DNA from: JAIBJN01 sp963811635
Lineage (GTDB): Bacteria; Actinomycetota; Thermoleophilia; Gaiellales; Gaiellaceae
DNA length: 64,000 nucleotides
Assembly: GCA_963811635.1 (NCBI GenBank)
Contig: CAWESB010000008.1
Span: forward strand, 77,437 to 141,436
Direction: 5' to 3'
Shown here: positions 1 through 8,116 of the stretch, piece by piece
Numbering within the stretch: the first letter of the stretch is position 1
How the letters are laid out: every line of letters begins with the position of its first letter
The notes under the pieces: model-generated
The model's input: the letters and a program-made list of their open reading frames with translations, nothing else
The model's database searches: none
Told to the model about the DNA's origin: nothing
Translations under genes and position numbers: made by a program

Positions 1-637
1 CCAGGAGGCGCCGGTGGGTGAGGATGAGCACGCCCATCGTCCGCGCGGCCTCGACGAAGCCGCCGGCGGCGATCGTCTTGCCGGAGGCTGTGGGGTGCCG
101 GAAGCGGTAGCGGCGGACGGCTCCCGGGTCGTCCTGGGCCGCGAGCTCCTCGCCCTCCTCTCCTTCCTCGCCCTCGGGGTCGGCCTCCTCGAGCTCCTCG
201 TCGTCCTCCCCGAGTTGGCCCTCCGGAGCCTTGCCGTTCTCGACGCCGCTCTCGTGGCCGTTCCCGTTCTCGGCCACATCCTCGTGCCGGGCGATCAGCT
301 CGGCGAGCATCCCGGCCAGGGCGTCGACCTGGTGACGGCGGAGCTCCGTGCCGGAGGCGAGGCGCGACGGCTTGTCGGTGAGCACGCGCTCGAGCCCGAG
401 CATGAGCGCGTACTCGACCTTCCATCCCGGGGAGGGCGTGCGCCTGCCCGATTCGATCTCGGCCAGCGCAGCGTCGAGCGCACGCCTGCGCGCGCGACCC
501 TCGGCGAGCACCTCGGCGACCTCCTCACCCGGATGGATGAACGACTCGCCGGACCAGGCCTCCACCCGGAGGGCGGCCGCCGTCAAGGCGTCCGTGGCCT
601 CCGACGTGGCAGTCGGATTGCCTATTGCTTCTTGCAT
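1..637 (-). CDS. Superfamily 2 DEAD/DEAH-type helicase, N-terminal part, cut by the window edge
   Basis: The frame opens at an ATG (bases 637-635) and stays open to base 1, so only about 212 N-terminal residues are visible. A helical N-terminus leads to the segment LRRHQVDAL (about residue 95), which resembles the region before helicase motif I. Motif I follows near residue 185 as HPTASGKT, then motif Ia-like ILTHRRLL at the very edge. Between them sits an insert of about 60 residues dominated by Asp, Glu and Gly. The family uses ATP to remodel nucleic acids, but the substrate cannot be told from this fragment. The gene lies 87 bp downstream of the XRE-TPR regulator on the same strand. Confidence 0.8.
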   Translation of the reverse strand, partial: MQEAIGNPTATSEATDALTAAALRVEAWSGESFIHPGEEVAEVLAEGRARRRALDAALAEIESGRRTPSPGWKVEYALMLGLERVLTDKPSRLASGTELRRHQVDALAGMLAELIARHEDVAENGNGHESGVENGKAPEGQLGEDDEELEEADPEGEEGEEGEELAAQDDPGAVRRYRFRHPTASGKTIAAGGFVEAARTMGVLILTHRRLL

Positions 638-724
638 GGACGCAGCGCTGCTGCGCTGCCTGCTTCCCAGAGAGTGTGCGCGAGTAAAACTCGCGCGGGC
701 ACTCGAATACTATCCGATTGACGC

Positions 725-2026
725 CTATGGCGGGAGCTTGGCGGCGATGTCCTTCTGCATTCCGACCGCCGTCTTCATGTGCTCGTATGCGGCATCAGTG
801 CGCCCTTCGGCCTCGTACAGCTCGGCCATGCGGGCGTGGATGCCGGCGAGGTAGCGGTTCGGGTTGTTCGGCCGGAGCAGCTCCGCCGCCAGCTCGTAGA
901 GCTCGAGCGCTCGGGCCCGGTCGTCCATCTCCTCGTACACCTCCGCGAGGGTCGAGTAGCTTCGCGCCGCGTCCTCCGCGTGGGCGTCGGCGATGATGCC
1001 GGAGATCTGCATGGCGAGTGCCGCCGCCTCCTCCTTGCGGCCGAGCTTCGCGAGTGCGCGGGCCTCCTCGAGGCGGTACTGCGCGCGCTCGAGCGGGTTC
1101 GCCGCTTCGAGCAGCGGCCAACCCTCGTCGAGGATCGCCAGCGCCTCGTCGGGCTTGCCGCGGTCGAGCTCGATGTGGGCCAGGAGCTGGTGCGCGCGCC
1201 CGGTGCGGTAGGTGTCCTCGGTCATGCGCAGGACCTCGAGGGCGCGACGCGCGTAGCGCGCGGCCGTCTCGGCGTCGTTGCGCTCAGCGTGCAGGCGCGA
1301 CTGCGTCCAGTAGAGGTTGATGCGGACGTTCGGGTTGATGGAGTCCTTGCCGATGGCGAGCGCCCCGACGAGAACCTCCTCGGCGCGCCCGAAGTTGCCG
1401 CTGTCGATGAGCGCATCGCCCAGCAGCAGGCGGAAGCGGATCCGCTCGAGCTGATCGTCGCGCTCCTCGGCCGCCGCCAGCGAGCGCTCGAAGACGGCGA
1501 TCGCCGACTCGAGCTCGCCGACCATCGCATATGCGCGCCCGAGCGAGTCTGCCAGATCGGGGTGTGAGCCCTCTCCGTTCCCGTAGAGGGCGAGCGCGCT
1601 CTCGAACTGCTGGATCGCGAGGCGCGGGTCGCCCCGGCGGTACGCGACCCGGCCAAGGCCCGCGTGCGCGTTCGCCTTGACGTCGTCGTCGGCGACCTCG
1701 CTCAGCATCTTCGCGTACACGCCCTCGGCGAGCTCGAGCTCGCCCAGCCGGAGCGCGACCTCGGCCTCGAGGACAGCGCCGTCACGCTCGTGGCGGTCGA
1801 CACCGGTGGCGAGATAGTCCTCGGAGACGCCGAGCCGGCGGCCCAGCTCACGAAGGAGCTGGAGCGACGGGATCCGGTCGCCCGACTCGATCCTCGAGAT
1901 GTAGGCCGGGGAGCAGCCGGTGAAGGCGAGCTGCCGCTGACTGAGGCCGGCGGCCTCGCGTGCTCCCCGGAGGCGGTCGCCGACGGCCTTCGGATCGTCT
2001 ACGTGTGTTGACTTTTGACGTGGCAT
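725..2026 (-). CDS. XRE-family transcriptional regulator with C-terminal TPR repeats
   Basis: This is a 433-residue protein. An N-terminal Cro/C1-type helix-turn-helix spans roughly residues 15-70 (AGLSQRQLAFTGCSPAYISRIE is the recognition region). About 340 residues of alpha-helical repeats follow, with repeated Gly/Ala-Tyr and Ala-Leu-Leu patterns typical of tetratricopeptide repeats. The architecture matches cytoplasmic regulators whose TPR part binds a peptide or partner protein. The ATG start at 2026 is well placed before the HTH. The upstream gap (2027-2206) contains the 10-bp palindrome GACAATTGTC at 2112-2121, a possible operator shared with the divergent gene. The ligand is unknown. 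Confidence 0.85.
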   Translation of the reverse strand: MPRQKSTHVDDPKAVGDRLRGAREAAGLSQRQLAFTGCSPAYISRIESGDRIPSLQLLRELGRRLGVSEDYLATGVDRHERDGAVLEAEVALRLGELELAEGVYAKMLSEVADDDVKANAHAGLGRVAYRRGDPRLAIQQFESALALYGNGEGSHPDLADSLGRAYAMVGELESAIAVFERSLAAAEERDDQLERIRFRLLLGDALIDSGNFGRAEEVLVGALAIGKDSINPNVRINLYWTQSRLHAERNDAETAARYARRALEVLRMTEDTYRTGRAHQLLAHIELDRGKPDEALAILDEGWPLLEAANPLERAQYRLEEARALAKLGRKEEAAALAMQISGIIADAHAEDAARSYSTLAEVYEEMDDRARALELYELAAELLRPNNPNRYLAGIHARMAELYEAEGRTDAAYEHMKTAVGMQKDIAAKLPP

Positions 2027-2206
2027 CTCAACACTCGCGCAGAGCCCTCACCCGTTCTCGGGCCCGGGGCTAATCCTGCGGCAGCGAGCCACCGGGCGCG
2101 TGAACAGTAATGACAATTGTCTCCATCATCAACACAGCCAGCGCCCTCCGGCGGGGGATCCACCCGCGGAGATCGGAGATCCAGCGGCCGCGTTACGCTC
2201 ACGTAC

Positions 2207-2866
2207 GTGGATTGGGACGCGCATGCGGAGCGGGAGGAAGGCCGCTACGCGGACGGGCTCGGCCGGCTCCCGGACGACCCCGACGCGCGCCAGAAGCAGC
2301 TCGTCCGCCTGGCGATGGCCGCCACCGGGGCGGGGCTCGCCCGGCTCATGCAGAACCGGCGGGCGGAGGCGGCGGGATGGTTCGCCCGGTCGGCGGGGCG
2401 GTTCCGCGAAAGCTACGTCGACGCTCCGCCCGCGAGCTGGGGCCGGCTGATCGGCGCGGTGAAAGCGCGAGTGCTCGCAGGCGACCGCGAAGGTGCGGCC
2501 GAGGACGCCGTCTGGGCGCTCGAGCAGGGCCCGGCGGACGCCGAGTCGCCCATCGGCCGGTATGCGGCGACGCTCGCCCTGCTCGTTCTCGGCCGTGACG
2601 ACGAGGCGGTCGATCTCGCCGAGAGGCTGCAGCTCGAGCCCGAAGATGCGTTCCCGCGGACGGTGGCGGAGGCGCTCACCGCCCTCGCAGCCGGAGACGG
2701 CGAGGCGTACGGTGACGCCGTCGGGCGCGTGCTCGTCTCCTTCGAGGAGCGGGACGAGTACCTCGAGGGCATCCCCGTCGCCGACACGGTGATCGTGCTC
2801 GAGGCGCTGGCGGAGCGCCGCGGCCTCGCCGCGGGTCTCACCTCGGCGCTGTTGCCGAACGGCTAG
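2207..2866 (+). CDS. TPR-like helical hypothetical protein
   Basis: This is an alanine-rich, alpha-helical protein of about 219 residues with paired-helix repeats (for example the segments around LIGAVKARVLAGDREGAAED and YAATLALLVLGRDDEAVDLA) resembling TPR or Sel1-like units. No catalytic motif is seen. I chose the GTG at 2207 because the residues before it look non-coding; an in-frame TTG at 2117 is possible, and neither has a clear ribosome binding site. It is divergent from the XRE-TPR regulator and converges on the MshEN gene, sharing a CTAG as overlapping stop codons. The function is unknown, perhaps a partner of the neighbouring TPR regulator. Confidence 0.6.
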   Translation: MDWDAHAEREEGRYADGLGRLPDDPDARQKQLVRLAMAATGAGLARLMQNRRAEAAGWFARSAGRFRESYVDAPPASWGRLIGAVKARVLAGDREGAAEDAVWALEQGPADAESPIGRYAATLALLVLGRDDEAVDLAERLQLEPEDAFPRTVAEALTALAAGDGEAYGDAVGRVLVSFEERDEYLEGIPVADTVIVLEALAERRGLAAGLTSALLPNG

Positions 2867-4347
2867 CTCTCGTCGTCGGACAGCTCCGCGATGTCCACGG
2901 AGACGATCGAGTCCGGCTTGAGGAAACGCCCGTTCACGAAGGGCCACTCGGCGGCGTCGGCATCGGCGATCTGGGTCATGATCGCCTTCGCCTCTTCCTT
3001 CGCCGCGTTCTGGTCGGAGAAGTCGCCGGCCTCGACACCCTCACCGTTCGTCAGGCGGATGGTCATCCGCCAGACAACGGCGCTCTCGGCCACGGGCTCG
3101 ACCAGGGGCCCGGGCTGGGGCTCAGGCGCAGGCTCCGGTTCGGCGTCGACCGGGCGCTCCGCCGCGGGGACGGGCTCCTGGGCCGCTGCGGCCGGAGGGT
3201 AGCTCGGCGCCGGAGGCGCGGGGTCGGGCTGGGGCATTGGCACGGGCTCGAGGGCTGCTGCCGGCTCGATGACCGGGGCCGGCTCGACCTCGGCGACGGG
3301 CTCGAGCGCCGGTAGGGGCGGTGTTACGGCCGGCTGCTCCTCGAAGGCCGGAGGCTCGGGCATCTCGACCGGCTCGGGCGCGGGCGCGGGGGGGGCCTCG
3401 GGCATCGGGGCAGGCTCGGGCGGAGGCTGCGTCTCGTAGGCGGCCGGGAGCTCGGGGACCGGAGCAGCGAAGGGCTCGGCCGGAGGCTCCGGCTCGGGCG
3501 CCGGCTCGGGCTCGAACGCGACGAAGGGGTCGGGCTGCGGCTCGGGCTGAGTGTCGGGCGCCGCCGGGGGCTCCGGGGCAGGGGGCTGCTCGACCATGGG
3601 CACCTGGAAGACGGGGGCCTCGGGGTCGGGGGCCGCGACCGGCTCGGAGATGAGGGCGGGCTCCGGCTCCGGCTCGACGTCGGGCTGCTGCTCGAAGGGC
3701 GGCTCGTACGCGGGCGCCTGCAGGACCTGCTCGGCGTCGACCGGGTGGTTGCCGTTCGTGTGCTCGCCGTGGGGCGCGAGCTCGGGCTCGGGCTCGACCG
3801 TGGCCTCGGGCTCGACCGTGAGCTCGGGCTCGACCGTGAGCTCGGGCTCGACCGTGGCCTCGGGCTCGGGCGCCGGCGCCGGGGCGGGCGTCAAAGGCCT
3901 GGAGTAGACGTCGGCGGAGATCTCCGCCAGCTCGCCGCGCGCCGAGACCACGAAGCGCGCGTCGTCGCGCCCGAGCGCCTCGCGGATGTTCCGGATGAGG
4001 ACTTCGTCGGTCGGGTCGGCGATGGCGATGACCGGCAGCTCCCCCTCGTAGGCGTACGGGAGCGCGCGGAAGAGGCGCGACTGCTCCTCCGTGAAGAGCG
4101 ACGCGGCCGAAGTGTCGACGATCTGCTCGCGGAGCGTGACGAAGTCGAGGCCCTTCTGACCGGCGAGGAGCCGCGCGAGGTCGACCTCGGAGATGAGGCC
4201 TCGCTCGGTGAGGATCTCGCCGAGGCGCTTGCCGGTCTTCACGCCCTCCTCGAGAGCGGCTTCGATCGTCTCGGCAGGCAGGAGCCCGGCACGGAAGATG
4301 AGGGTGCCGAGGGGCGCGTCGGGGCGCTCGCGAAGCGGAGTGCTCAC
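2863..4347 (-). CDS. MshEN-domain protein with long Pro/Glu-rich linker
   Basis: Residues 1-155 form an MshEN-type (GspE N-terminal) domain: PLGTLIFRAGLLPAETIEAA, then RLGEILTERGLISEVDLARLL, then a second subdomain ending near the segment PLTP. In other proteins this fold binds c-di-GMP or serves as a docking domain of type II/IV secretion ATPases. No ATPase domain follows. Instead there are about 270 residues of Pro, Glu and Ala repeats and a compact C-terminal domain of about 75 residues. The GTG at 4347 is chosen because GGAGAG lies 6 bases upstream and the extra upstream residues are unlike the family. A regulatory or scaffold role linked to the Tad pilus genes nearby is inference. Confidence 0.7.
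   Translation of the reverse strand: MSTPLRERPDAPLGTLIFRAGLLPAETIEAALEEGVKTGKRLGEILTERGLISEVDLARLLAGQKGLDFVTLREQIVDTSAASLFTEEQSRLFRALPYAYEGELPVIAIADPTDEVLIRNIREALGRDDARFVVSARGELAEISADVYSRPLTPAPAPAPEPEATVEPELTVEPELTVEPEATVEPEPELAPHGEHTNGNHPVDAEQVLQAPAYEPPFEQQPDVEPEPEPALISEPVAAPDPEAPVFQVPMVEQPPAPEPPAAPDTQPEPQPDPFVAFEPEPAPEPEPPAEPFAAPVPELPAAYETQPPPEPAPMPEAPPAPAPEPVEMPEPPAFEEQPAVTPPLPALEPVAEVEPAPVIEPAAALEPVPMPQPDPAPPAPSYPPAAAAQEPVPAAERPVDAEPEPAPEPQPGPLVEPVAESAVVWRMTIRLTNGEGVEAGDFSDQNAAKEEAKAIMTQIADADAAEWPFVNGRFLKPDSIVSVDIAELSDDES
3793..3864. repeat. Four 18-bp tandem repeats inside the MshEN gene
   Basis: Four consecutive 18-bp units beginning CTCGACCGTG occur at 3793, 3811, 3829 and 3847, differing only at the dinucleotide ag/gc in the middle. 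On the coding (minus) strand they encode repeats of the type TVEPEL/TVEPEA. They are part of the Pro/Glu linker and not a CRISPR or operator. The number of units is likely to vary between strains. Confidence 0.85.
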
Positions 4348-4520
4348 AGGCTCTCCATCAGTTCGCGGGAGTGTGCCGCGTTGGTCGCCAGGGGGGTGAA
4401 GCTCTTCCACGTCATAGCCGCAGAGGGGGCGGGATGGCCCCGTCTAGGTCTGAGTATCGTCCGCAGCGGGTGGCCGGTTATCACCCTCCCGAGTGATACA
4501 CACCGGCTCATACTCGCTTC

Positions 4521-5738
4521 CTACCCGACGAGCAGGCCGGTGAGGTACATGATCGCCAGTCCCGCGAGGAAGCCGCCGACCGCGTAGCCCGATCTGAGGC
4601 CGCCCGGCGCCCGCCGCGCCACGAAGCGTCCGACCTCGACGACGACCTGGAGCGCCGCGCCGGCCGCGAGCGCGAAGAAGACGACGGAGAGCACGTCGCT
4701 CGTCACGTAGCCGCCGATCCAGGCGCCGAGGATCGTCGGCGCCCCGGCGACGGCGGTCAGCACCGCGAGCCGCCCGAGGCTTGCCCGGCCGCCCTCTGCG
4801 ACCGGTGCCGCGATGCCCAGGCCCTCGGTGACGTTGTGAAGCATGAAGCCGACGATGAGGAACGTCCCCAGCGTCAACTCTCCGAGCGCGAAGGACGTGC
4901 CCACGGCGAGGCCCTCGCCGAGGTTGTGGACGCCGATGCCGACGGCGACGAGGGTAGCGAGCGCCAGGCCGCTCAGCGTGCCGCCCTTGGCCGCGCCGGC
5001 TCGGCCGAGGCGCTGCGAGAGGAACGTGAGCGCGAGGTAGCTCGCGGCGACGCCGAGCAGGACGAGGCCGGTGCCGCCGAGCGCGCTCGGGAGCACGGCC
5101 TGGAGCTCGATCGCCTCGGTGAGCGCCTCGACAGCGAGGAAGGTGAGCAGTCCGCCGGTCAGGGCCATGAAGGCCGCCAGCCACTCGGGCCGCGCACGCC
5201 GGAGCGACGGGAGCCAGAGCAGGCCGAGGGCGATGGGCACGATGCCGACGAGCCCGCCGATGACCGCGTAGCCGAGGAAGCCCTTCGCGTCCGCCTGCGG
5301 GGTCTCGACCGCGGCCGCGATCGCCTCCGTCGTCTGGATGCCCGTCGAGCTGGTGATTCCGACGCTGATCGGCTCGTCCGCGACCCAGGCGTACGGGACG
5401 ACGATCGTCGAGGAGCGAAGCCGTCCGAGGGTGGCCGGGCCGTCGAGCGTGTAGGGCACGATCGCGTCGTCGACCGTGACCGTGGCGATCGTCAGGTCTT
5501 CGCGCTGGGGGTTCGTGACCCGGATCCGGATCTCGCCCGGCGAGAACTCGACCCGGCGAACGTCGAAAGCGTCGGCCGCCGGCGGGTTCTCGCCGACGAG
5601 CTCGAGCAGCGCGTCGCCACGGGCGGCGAAGAGCGAGACGACGGCGACCAGCAGGACGATGGGGACGAGCGCCCAGAGACGCCAGCGGGCCGGCTCGGTG
5701 CTCCGGCCTCGCTCCTCGGTCGCGGAGTTTGCCTCCAC
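4521..5738 (-). CDS. ZIP-family divalent metal transporter with an N-terminal extracytoplasmic domain
   Basis: This is a 405-residue membrane protein. A first membrane segment (about residues 18-40) is followed by a beta-rich extracytoplasmic domain of about 100 residues. Eight ZIP-type helices follow, with the two metal-binding signatures HNLGEGLAVG and HNVTEGLG on adjacent helices. ZIP proteins move Zn, Fe or Mn ions toward the cytoplasm. The GTG start at 5738 lies only 5 bases after the multicopper oxidase stop, with GAGGA inside the end of that gene, so the two are probably one operon. The extra N-terminal domain is longer than in typical ZIPs and may contact the oxidase (inference). Confidence 0.88.
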   Translation of the reverse strand: MEANSATEERGRSTEPARWRLWALVPIVLLVAVVSLFAARGDALLELVGENPPAADAFDVRRVEFSPGEIRIRVTNPQREDLTIATVTVDDAIVPYTLDGPATLGRLRSSTIVVPYAWVADEPISVGITSSTGIQTTEAIAAAVETPQADAKGFLGYAVIGGLVGIVPIALGLLWLPSLRRARPEWLAAFMALTGGLLTFLAVEALTEAIELQAVLPSALGGTGLVLLGVAASYLALTFLSQRLGRAGAAKGGTLSGLALATLVAVGIGVHNLGEGLAVGTSFALGELTLGTFLIVGFMLHNVTEGLGIAAPVAEGGRASLGRLAVLTAVAGAPTILGAWIGGYVTSDVLSVVFFALAAGAALQVVVEVGRFVARRAPGGLRSGYAVGGFLAGLAIMYLTGLLVG

Positions 5739-5743
5739 CGCCG

Positions 5744-6742
5744 CTAGTCCTCGACCTCGAAGTAGCCCATCCAGCCGAGCTCGGCGAACTCCGACTGGTG
5801 CGCGTGGAACATGAACCTGCCGCTGTTTGCGAAGTCGATCTCGATGATCCCGCGCTGTCCCTGGCAGAGCATGACCGTGTCCGTGTACTCGAACTGGTCG
5901 CTCGTGCCCGTCGGGTAGTAGCGGAAGAAGTCGCCGTGGAGATGGAACGAGTTGATCAGGTCGAACTCGGTCAGGTTCGCGAGGTAGATGCGCACCGTCT
6001 GGGAGCGCTTCACCTTGATCGGATAGCGGGCGTAGTAGAAGGCGGGCCCGTTCACCGCGTAGAAGTTGTTCTCGCCGTCCCCGTCCGTGTCGAAGGCGTT
6101 CATGACCATCACGAGCTCCTGCGCGGGCGGGCGCGGCTCGGGCGGGTCGATGATGAACGCGCCGTAGAGGCCCTTGTGGATGTGCTTCTTCAGCGGGGTG
6201 GCATGGCAGTGGTACAGGTGCATCCCGTAAGGCCGCGCCGGGAACTCGTACGTGAAGCTGCCGCCCGGGTTCACGATCTCGAAGACGCCGTCCATGTTGG
6301 ACGGGTGGATGCCGTGGAAGTGGATCGTGTGCGGGTGCGCGCTGGCGTTGCGGAAGTCGACGCGGAGCATGTCGTCTTCGGTGGCGCGGATCACGGGCCC
6401 TGGCGCCGTCCCGTTGTACGTCCAGGCCGGATAGAAGACGCCCTTGGCCACCTCGATCTCACGGTCCTGGGCGACGAGTGCGTACTCGCGGACGCGACCC
6501 GGCTCGTGCGGGAGCGCCGCCGGCGGGTAGGTGCGGGCGTCGAGGTCGTTCGGGCCGCCCGGGGCGGGCACGGACTCCCCGTACATGGCGGCATGCCCCA
6601 TGTCCGGGTGGTTAGCACCGAGGTGGGTCGCGTCGAGCTCCTTGCGCCCGGCCAGGGCAAGACCGGCGAACGGGGCCGCAGCGACGACGGGCGCCGCGCC
6701 CACGATCAACTGGCGTCTGCTCAACCCTCGGGACTTAGACAC
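5744..6742 (-). CDS. Two-domain multicopper oxidase, Tat-exported
   Basis: This is a 332-residue protein with a twin-arginine signal (LSRRQLIVGAAP). Domain 1 carries H138, H141 and H143 (HTIHFHG), then HCH at 178-180 and H187. Domain 2 carries HLHG at 267-270 and HAH at 313-315. The type 1 copper Cys is present only in domain 1 (C179). Its usual axial Met position is Leu (L192, in GLYG), a feature of high-potential sites in laccases. This matches a two-domain (type C-like) oxidase with a trinuclear centre between subunits. The GTG at 6742 lies inside a palindrome and has no ribosome binding site; a TTG at 6724 is the alternative. The coupling to ZIP and NRAMP genes suggests oxidation of Mn, Fe or Cu (inference). 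Confidence 0.85.
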   Translation of the reverse strand: MSKSRGLSRRQLIVGAAPVVAAAPFAGLALAGRKELDATHLGANHPDMGHAAMYGESVPAPGGPNDLDARTYPPAALPHEPGRVREYALVAQDREIEVAKGVFYPAWTYNGTAPGPVIRATEDDMLRVDFRNASAHPHTIHFHGIHPSNMDGVFEIVNPGGSFTYEFPARPYGMHLYHCHATPLKKHIHKGLYGAFIIDPPEPRPPAQELVMVMNAFDTDGDGENNFYAVNGPAFYYARYPIKVKRSQTVRIYLANLTEFDLINSFHLHGDFFRYYPTGTSDQFEYTDTVMLCQGQRGIIEIDFANSGRFMFHAHQSEFAELGWMGYFEVED

Positions 6743-6758
6743 GTCTAAACTATAGTTT
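6735..6758. promoter_or_regulatory. Two overlapping palindromes between the oxidase and the NRAMP gene
   Basis: TTAGAC-AC-GTCTAA (6735-6748) has perfect 6-bp arms around a 2-base spacer. It overlaps by two bases the perfect 12-bp palindrome AAACTATAGTTT (6747-6758). The site sits between the divergent metal genes, covers the oxidase GTG start and lies 8 bases before the NRAMP ATG. TATAGT at 6751-6756 could be the NRAMP -10 element. The size and position suit a metalloregulator operator (DtxR/MntR type by analogy); which protein binds is unknown. Confidence 0.65.
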
Positions 6759-6766
6759 CGACAGGT

Positions 6767-8092
6767 ATGGATTCGCAAGGGGCGCCTGTCGGGACGGCGC
6801 CGGGGCGACCGCCTCCCGGGATCGGGGACGTGCTGCCGGGCGAGGCGGCGACGCTGCGCGCCGCCCAGGAGGCGCTCGCCGGCCACCGGCACGGGCTGCG
6901 GGGGCTCTGGCCCTTCCTCGGCCCGGCGTTCATCGCGGCCGTCGCGTACGTCGATCCCGGCAACTTCGCCACGAACGTCGCGGCCGGGGCCGAGTTCGGC
7001 TACCTGCTTCTGTGGGTCGTCCTTGCGGCGAACCTGATGGCGATGGTCGTGCAGACGCTCTCGGCGAAGCTCGGGATCGCGACCGGCCGCAACCTCCCCG
7101 AGATGTGCCGCGATCACTTCGGGCGGCCCGTGTCGCTCGGCCTGTGGATCCAGGCGGAGCTGATCGCCATGGCGACGGACCTGGCCGAGGTGCTCGGAGC
7201 GGCGCTCGGGCTCCACCTCCTCTTCGGCATCCCGCTCCTCCCGGCGGGGCTTCTCGCCGGCTCCGGGGCGTTCGTGATCCTCGCCCTCCAGCGCTCCGGC
7301 TTCCGGCGGCTCGAAGCGGTCATCGCCGCGCTCGTCGGGGTCATCGTCGTCGCCTTCGCCCTCCAGGTTGCGCTCGCACAGCCCGACCCCGCGAAGGTCG
7401 CGCGCCATCTGGTTGTCCCCGGCTTCGACGGGGCCGGGTCGCTGCTCCTCGCCGCGGGCATCCTCGGCGCGACCGTGATGCCGCACGTGGTCTACCTGCA
7501 CTCCGCGCTGACGCAGGACCGCATCAGGGGCAGCTCGGATGCGGAGCTCCGGCGGATCCAACGCTTCGAGCGGATCGACGTGATCATCGCGATGACGATC
7601 GCCGGGGTCGTGAACATCTCCATGCTGGCGATTGCGGCCGCGGTCTTCTTCGGGCTCGGGATCGACAGCATCGAGGAGGCGTACGCGGCATTCGAAGGCC
7701 GGCTCGGGAGCGGCGCCTCGACGCTCTTCGGCATCGCCCTGCTCGCCTCGGGCTTCTCCTCGTCGTCGGTCGGCACGATGGCGGGCCAGGTGGTCATGCA
7801 GGGCTTCGTCAACCGGCGCATCCCGCTCTTTCTCCGCCGGGCGGTGACCCTGGCCCCGGCGTTGATCGTGCTCGCCGTCGGCGTCGAGCCGAGCCGCGCG
7901 CTCGTCCTCAGCCAGGTCGTCCTCTCCTTCGGGATCCCGTTCGCGCTCGTGCCGCTCCTCTACTTCACGAGCCGGCGCGACCTGATGGGCGGACTCGCGA
8001 ACACGCGGGTGACGAACGCGGTCGCCGCCGTGATCGTCGTGCTCATCGTCTGCCTGAACGTCTTCCTCCTCTACGAGACGTTCGTGGCGTGA
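6767..8092 (+). CDS. mntH: NRAMP-family Mn(II)/Fe(II) transporter MntH
   Basis: This is a 441-residue polytopic membrane protein with the family signatures DPGNFATN in the first helix (about residues 65-72) and MPHVVYLHSAL in helix 6 (metal-binding Met included). Eleven or so hydrophobic helices fit the LeuT-like fold. NRAMP proteins import Mn or Fe with protons. The N-terminal 45 residues are hydrophilic and longer than usual. The ATG at 6767 has no clear ribosome binding site and lies just after the paired palindromes, suggesting a leaderless or nearly leaderless transcript under metal control. Confidence 0.93.
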   Translation: MDSQGAPVGTAPGRPPPGIGDVLPGEAATLRAAQEALAGHRHGLRGLWPFLGPAFIAAVAYVDPGNFATNVAAGAEFGYLLLWVVLAANLMAMVVQTLSAKLGIATGRNLPEMCRDHFGRPVSLGLWIQAELIAMATDLAEVLGAALGLHLLFGIPLLPAGLLAGSGAFVILALQRSGFRRLEAVIAALVGVIVVAFALQVALAQPDPAKVARHLVVPGFDGAGSLLLAAGILGATVMPHVVYLHSALTQDRIRGSSDAELRRIQRFERIDVIIAMTIAGVVNISMLAIAAAVFFGLGIDSIEEAYAAFEGRLGSGASTLFGIALLASGFSSSSVGTMAGQVVMQGFVNRRIPLFLRRAVTLAPALIVLAVGVEPSRALVLSQVVLSFGIPFALVPLLYFTSRRDLMGGLANTRVTNAVAAVIVVLIVCLNVFLLYETFVA

Positions 8093-8116
8093 GCGCGTCG
8101 GGCACGCTACGTCGGC

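Noticed and set aside
3793..3864. 18-bp tandem repeats as a possible CRISPR or iteron array
   Set aside because: They have no spacers and encode in-frame TVEPEx repeats of the MshEN protein.
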